From Trichodelitschia bisporula (taxonomy: Eukaryota; Ascomycota; Dothideomycetes; Phaeotrichales; Phaeotrichaceae): 64,000 nt of DNA. Under the pieces are notes generated by a model. That model searched no databases. It was not told the origin of the DNA and saw only the letters and a program-made list of their open reading frames with translations. Position 1 is the first letter of the stretch; each line of letters begins with the position of its first letter. The stretch covers positions 108,404-172,403 of the forward strand of contig ML996704.1 of the NCBI GenBank assembly GCA_010356995.1, in the 5' to 3' direction. Shown in pieces: positions 59,661 through 64,000 of this stretch. The position numbers were made by a program, and so were the translations under genes.

Positions 59661-61160
59661 ATGTCGCAAACGCAGCAGTTGGAGCACACCGACTCGATAG
59701 AGAGTCAGGACCCTCACTCCCAGAACAAGAAGAAGAAGGCGAAGAGCCGCAGGCCCGCGAGTACGTCCTCCCCCGGGATCACCGGCTGCGAGCGCGTTCT
59801 AACGCTGTGATAGATACTGCGTTCCGCCAGCAGCGCCTGAAGGCATGGCAGTATGTTTGTTCTGGTGAAGTTAGCGCGCGGGTGCTGATTGCGACAGGCC
59901 GATCCTCACGCCTAAAACCGTTCTTCCCCTCTTCTTCGCCATCGGCGTCATCTTCGCGCCTATCGGCGGCTTGCTGCTGTGGGCGAGCTCACAGGTGCGT
60001 CTGGCAATGAGAAATAAAGGCGGGCTAACACCGGTTAGGTCGAAGAACTTGAGATTGACTATTCGAACTGCGTCAGAGACTCCCCTCTCAACAGCTGGGC
60101 TACCATCCCCGACTCGTACGTCCACAGCAGCTTCCGAACGTCCAACTTCACCGGCCGTAAGAAGCCCGAGTGGCAGCACTTCACGCGGCCAGTGCAGTAC
60201 GAGAACAATGTGACCGTTCCCGACACCAACATCTGCGCGCTGCAGTTCGACATCGAGCATGATCTGAAACCGCCTGTCCTCCTTTACTACCGCCTCACGA
60301 ACTTCTACCAGAACCATCGCCGCTACGTCAAGTCGTTTGACCAACAACAGCTCAAAGGCGACGCGCGGAGCCCCGACCAGATCAAGAAGAGCGACTGCGA
60401 TCCGCTAGAGCTCGACGAGGACGGCAAGCCCTACTACCCGTGCGGCCTGATTGCCAACTCCATGTTCAATGACACGTTCAACAGCCCGCAGCTGCTCGGC
60501 AAGGCCAACACGACGTACATCATGACCAACAAGGGTATCGTTTGGGACAGCGACAAGGACCTCTACAAGGAGACCAAGTACAAGCCCGACGAGATCGTGC
60601 CGCCGCGCAACTGGCGCCGCAAGTGGCCTGCGTACAACGAGTCCATCCCTCCGCCGAATCTGCACACGGACGAGGCGTTCCAGGTGTGGATGCGGACTGC
60701 CGGCTTACCCACCTTCAGTAAGCTGGCCCTACGGAACAACATAGCCCCGCTTGTGCAAGGCCGGTACTCGATTGAGATCTGGGATGGTGAGACAAACTTG
60801 AGAGTTCGAGATTTTTAGAAAATGCGGATCTGACCATTGACAGAATTTAACGTCACGCTGTACTCCGGCACCAAGTCGCTGCTCATCTCGACAAGGACCG
60901 TCATGGGCGGCAAGAACCCCTTCCTTGGCATTGCTTACATCGTGGTTGGCGGCCTGTGCATCTTACTGGGCGCGCTCTTTACGGCTACGCATATCGTCAA
61001 GCCTAGGTGGGTGGTGCTAAGCGTGCGTCAGGTTGCCTTCGCTAACAGCGGCAGGAAACTCGGTGACCACACCTATCTCACTTGGAACAACGAGCAGCCG
61101 GCGGGGGCGAGCGCCGCCACTGCGACGGGTCGTAGCGTTCGGCCCAATGACTCGGCTTGA
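59661..61160 (+). CDS. CDC50/LEM3-family flippase subunit
   Basis: Exons 59661-59760, 59814-59850, 59898-59994, 60039-60786, 60844-61006 and 61055-61160 keep frame and give 416 residues. CDC50 proteins are beta subunits of P4-ATPase lipid flippases, needed for their ER exit and activity. The cytosolic N-terminus is Lys-rich ([20 protein letters not shown]). Span 1 is about residues 55-78 ([20 protein letters not shown]). The lumenal domain has family motifs [35 protein letters not shown] and [15 protein letters not shown], with several N-glycosylation sites. Span 2 is at about 350-375 ([18 protein letters not shown]), followed by [14 protein letters not shown]. It is complete. Confidence 0.95.
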
Positions 61161-61749
61161 TTAAGGCGATTTTACGGGTTTTGAGTGTTGGCGTTCCGGT
61201 GGTTTGGGTCTGGCGGGAGTTGGTATTCAGTGTTGTTCGTTTGTTAACTGTGTGTGTGTTCACCGTCTGTCGGTAAATGTGAAGTACCATTCCTCGGGTT
61301 TCGTTTCTTGCAAGTCCTGCCGCACCGCGCTGCCTTAGTGCCGATCTTTGACATTCTCGATTTAGGGGGATAACCCTGCGCATGGCGAGGGACGGCGTGT
61401 GAGCGCGCGCGATGTCTCGCACTCAAAACAAAGCTTCGCCTACGCTTTCATGAGAGACAACACGAGTCAGTGCAATTCGACTTCCTCGTCGTCATGTATT
61501 CCTCGGGTTACCGTGTGTTGACGTCCTCCGAGAGGCCCGTCTTTCTCTCCTCCACACACACACGATGTTTTGGAGCAGGCAATCCAGGCGCCGGGCCTAC
61601 GTATCCCAAAACGGGCATATAAAGCTCTCCCCGGGCCCATCTTCACCCCTCCACGCGGCCCTCATCGCAACATCCACCACTGATCCTCAACTATACGTTA
61701 AAGATCCACAGTACATTCCACTCCCCGCCAGCAAGTCCAAAAGCCCCCA
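61161..61749. other. Intergenic, no supported gene
   Basis: The 3' flank of CDC50 followed by CT-rich sequence and an ATATAAAG box at about 61618, a plausible old promoter for the protease remnant. Confidence 0.45.
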
Positions 61750-62693
61750 ATGCGCGCCCTCCTTACCTCCTCACCTCCCTCCTCCTTGCGTCCCCCCTCT
61801 TCTTCATCCTCGCCGCCGCCGACGCCGATACGCCAGGTGCTAAATACACGCACTTCGCCTGCGGGCACGACGCCTCCACCGCCTCGCCCGAGTTCCTATC
61901 CACCGTCAAAAGCCTGCATGACGCCCACAAGCCCGGGCCCGGCTCGCCCGCCGTCCGCGCCCGCTCCATCGCCTCAACCCTCGCCCCGCGCTAGATCGCC
62001 ACCATCCCAACCGTGTTCCACATAGTACTCACGACCGCGCACAACGGGACCATCAACGCCACCCACGTCGCCGGCCAAATCGCGGCGCTGAACAAGGCCT
62101 ACGGGCCCCGTGGGGTTTGGCTTCGCTTTGCTGAACACGACGTGGACGGTTAGTGACGCCTGGGGCGTGGCGGGGGGCGCGGCGATGGGCGATGTGAAAA
62201 AGGCTCTGCGGGTGGGGGGTTACTCGACGGTGAATTTGGATTTTGTGAGCGATCTTGATGGGGCGTTTTGGGCCTTGCTCTATGCCGACGGCGGTGGGGG
62301 CGGGGGGTTCAGTGATTATGGGTGCGCGGTCAACGCGNNNNNNNNNNNNNNNNNNNNNNNNNNNNNNNNNNNNNNNNNNNNNNNNNNNNNNNNNNNNATG
62401 ATGCGAGGATGACGGCGGTGCACGAGACGGGGCATTGGCTCCGGCCCCTTCATGTTTTCGAGGGGGAGACGTGTGGTGGTGACGGGGACTTCATTGCGGA
62501 CACGCCGGTGCAGAGCACGAGTACCGACGGGTGTCGGACGAGTCCGGAGAAGGATTCGGGTTCTAGGTTGCTCGGGGTGGATTCGGTGCATAATGTGATG
62601 GATTATTCGGCCGATGCGTGTTATACGGGGTTTAGTCCGGGGCAGGTGGAGAGGATGAAGACAATGTGGGGACTGTATCAGGGGGGGAAGTAG
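61750..62693 (+). pseudogene. Secreted metalloprotease (M43/pappalysin-like), broken and gap-interrupted
   Basis: Pieces in order are a signal-peptide-like YLLTSLLLASPLFFILAAAD; TVFHIVLTTAHNGTINATHV; GFALLNTTWTVSDAWGVAGG; the zinc site [26 protein letters not shown]; and [20 protein letters not shown], close to the stop. These match fungal secreted M43 proteases. The ATG at 61750 is out of frame with the signal-peptide frame, a TAG lies near 61992, and a frame change occurs near 62110. The zinc motif has Arg where the family has Gly (HExxHxxGxxH). The Cys pattern near the end is partly lost. The 60-N gap removes the segment before the zinc site. It is probably a dead gene, although assembly error near the gap could explain some breaks. 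Confidence 0.7.
62338..62397. other. Assembly gap (60 N)
   Basis: A run of exactly 60 N inside the metalloprotease remnant. The true gap length is unknown, so frame across it cannot be judged. Confidence 0.98.
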
Positions 62694-62885
62694 GGTGTTT
62701 GCTTGGGGGGCGGGAGGGGGCAGGGTGTTTGTAGATATTGTCGGTCGCTTGGAATTTATGATTGCGTTTGAATGGCTTCGGATTAACTTGGGTTGACTGT
62801 CATGGGACCAGATACTGGTGACCGGTTCCCGTACGAATCCCGTCAAAGTATGGGCAAGTCCTCGAAATTCACCTAACGTCCTCGA

Positions 62886-62902
62886 CCCTAACCCTAACCC
62901 TA
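62886..62902. repeat. Short interstitial telomere-type repeat
   Basis: CCCTAACCCTAACCCTA, about 2.8 units of the TTAGGG telomere repeat used by most filamentous fungi, within CT-rich DNA. Confidence 0.7.
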
Positions 62903-63754
62903 GTCCTCCTCTCAGCCTTGCCGCCGTCAATCCCTCTCCTCCTCCTCAAACTCCCACTCACTTCCCTCCGCCCTCACGCACCTCACTCCACTCCTCCATT
63001 CCAGGGGCCCCTTCCAGCCCCCGAAAAATGCCCTTACTCTGCCCCTCCGCCCGACCTCAACGTCATCCGCCTCCTACCTCATCTTTCACACCATCGCAAC
63101 CAGGGTCATAAAGAAGCTTTATGTCTCAAATCCACATTCCCGCCCATCAAAATCTAGACCCCACCCAGCCTGCCTAGACCCTCGCCCGGCTCGGTCCGCG
63201 CGGTCTGACCGAGGACAACAATGCGGAATGGCGCGACGTTATACGAACCAGGCCGCTGGGATTGGGTGTACCGAGGAGGCGGGTGTGATTGGGGTTTATG
63301 TATGAGGCGGGAGCTTTCAAAGAAAGCGTCTAGAACTTCAACTCGTTCAAAGGCAACTCTGCAGAACCCACAAAGGTGAGCATGGGCTATTAGACTGGGG
63401 GTCTAGACTCTGATGACCGTTGGGGCAGGAGGACAAAGGTGAGACCTCGTACGAGTCGACTCCGCGTCCTGGTTGTCTGATTGACGCTTTCGGCGCGCGG
63501 ATAAGGCGGTTGAAGAAAAAGACATGACGTCCGCACTGTTCGCCTTGTCTGCAGGCGCGCGTCTGCCATCAGGGTCTGGATTTCGGTTCGACTGCATTAG
63601 AATACCCGAAAGTACCGTCTATCAAATATCCTTCCTATGCGCATCGTGACCTCTCCTCCCTCCCCTCTCCCCGCTCCTCTCTCAAAACTGCCACATCGTA
63701 CCAAAGTCGCACTCAACCCCGTCTTCATTCATAAATCATAACTTTTTACCCCCA

Positions 63755-63776
63755 ATGCCATGCCATGCCATGCCAT
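63755..63776. repeat. ATGCC microsatellite
   Basis: Four perfect units of ATGCC plus a partial unit. Confidence 0.9.
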
Positions 63777-64000
63777 ACATAAACCCATCAGTCATTACGC
63801 GTCATAAAGCCCCCATCGTGAACATCCCGAGACCGTGAAACCATCAAAGTCAACGTCAACCATGAACCCCCCCTCTAGAAAAACACGCCCTAACAGACGC
63901 ACCCATACACACGCAAATGCAAATGCAATCCTCCTCTTCCCCCCTTCATGATCATCGTACACACTCCGCCCAAACCATCCACCACAAAATAGATACGTCG

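Larger units (their letters stand above)
62694..64000. other. Right-edge region, no supported gene
   Basis: Low-complexity CT-rich sequence, the telomere-type repeat at 62886 and the ATGCC microsatellite at 63755. Frames are short and lack motifs. Confidence 0.45.

Noticed and set aside
1-64000. CRISPR arrays, prokaryotic operons or phage genes
   Set aside because: The gene structure is eukaryotic throughout and no regularly spaced short repeats were seen.
1-64000. Retroelement or virus-like element
   Set aside because: I saw no reverse transcriptase, integrase, capsid or paired long terminal repeat signature. Only DNA-transposon relics are supported.

Overview
This window is nuclear DNA from a filamentous ascomycete (Pezizomycotina). 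The evidence is short spliceosomal introns of 42-71 nt with GTAAGT-like donors, CTAAC/CTGAC-like branch sites and CAG/TAG acceptors, and a gene set typical of that group: SepA-type formin, SET2 with a WW domain, mitochondrial-type formate dehydrogenase, the 78-kDa complex I subunit, GABA transaminase and a CDC50-family protein. I cannot place it below class. The window holds one 60-N assembly gap and no tRNA, rRNA or CRISPR that I can support.

Layout. 0.8-5.0 kb: a DUF202-type membrane protein and a bifunctional 6-phosphofructo-2-kinase/fructose-2,6-bisphosphatase. 5.0-8.0 kb: no convincing gene, but a degenerate satellite of four ~204-bp units. 8.0-14.8 kb: a cluster of small, basic, intron-rich genes (called A, B, C and D here, with a relic A') that resemble no family I know. 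All introns of A, C and D are phase 1, and their next-to-last exon is exactly 42 nt (39 nt in B). Direct repeats and a duplicated leader show growth by tandem duplication. 15-17 kb: unassigned reading frames. 17.6-31 kb: an ordinary gene-dense segment with a conserved small protein, SET2, GABA transaminase, a small membrane protein and an M1 aminopeptidase. 31-40.4 kb: a decayed accessory stretch with two broken MULE transposase pieces, one fused to a RecQ-like helicase piece, plus a few weak spliced frames. 40.8-61.2 kb: formin, a small membrane protein, formate dehydrogenase, a 7-TM protein, NDUFS1, a KPWE-domain protein and CDC50. 61.7-62.7 kb: a broken secreted metalloprotease interrupted by the gap, followed by 2.8 telomere-type repeat units.

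The identified genes cover central metabolism (fructose-2,6-bisphosphate control, GABA catabolism, formate oxidation, complex I), chromatin and transcription (SET2), polarity and membrane asymmetry (formin, CDC50) and peptide turnover. They form no operon-like unit. Three convergent pairs have 3' gaps of about 150-235 bp, and two divergent pairs share promoter regions of 393 and 965 bp.

The best candidate for something undescribed is the 8-14.8 kb cluster. Its exon architecture is conserved, and between B and C the introns look better conserved than the coding exons, which would fit fast protein evolution. All splice models are read by eye; those for the named genes keep frame across every junction.
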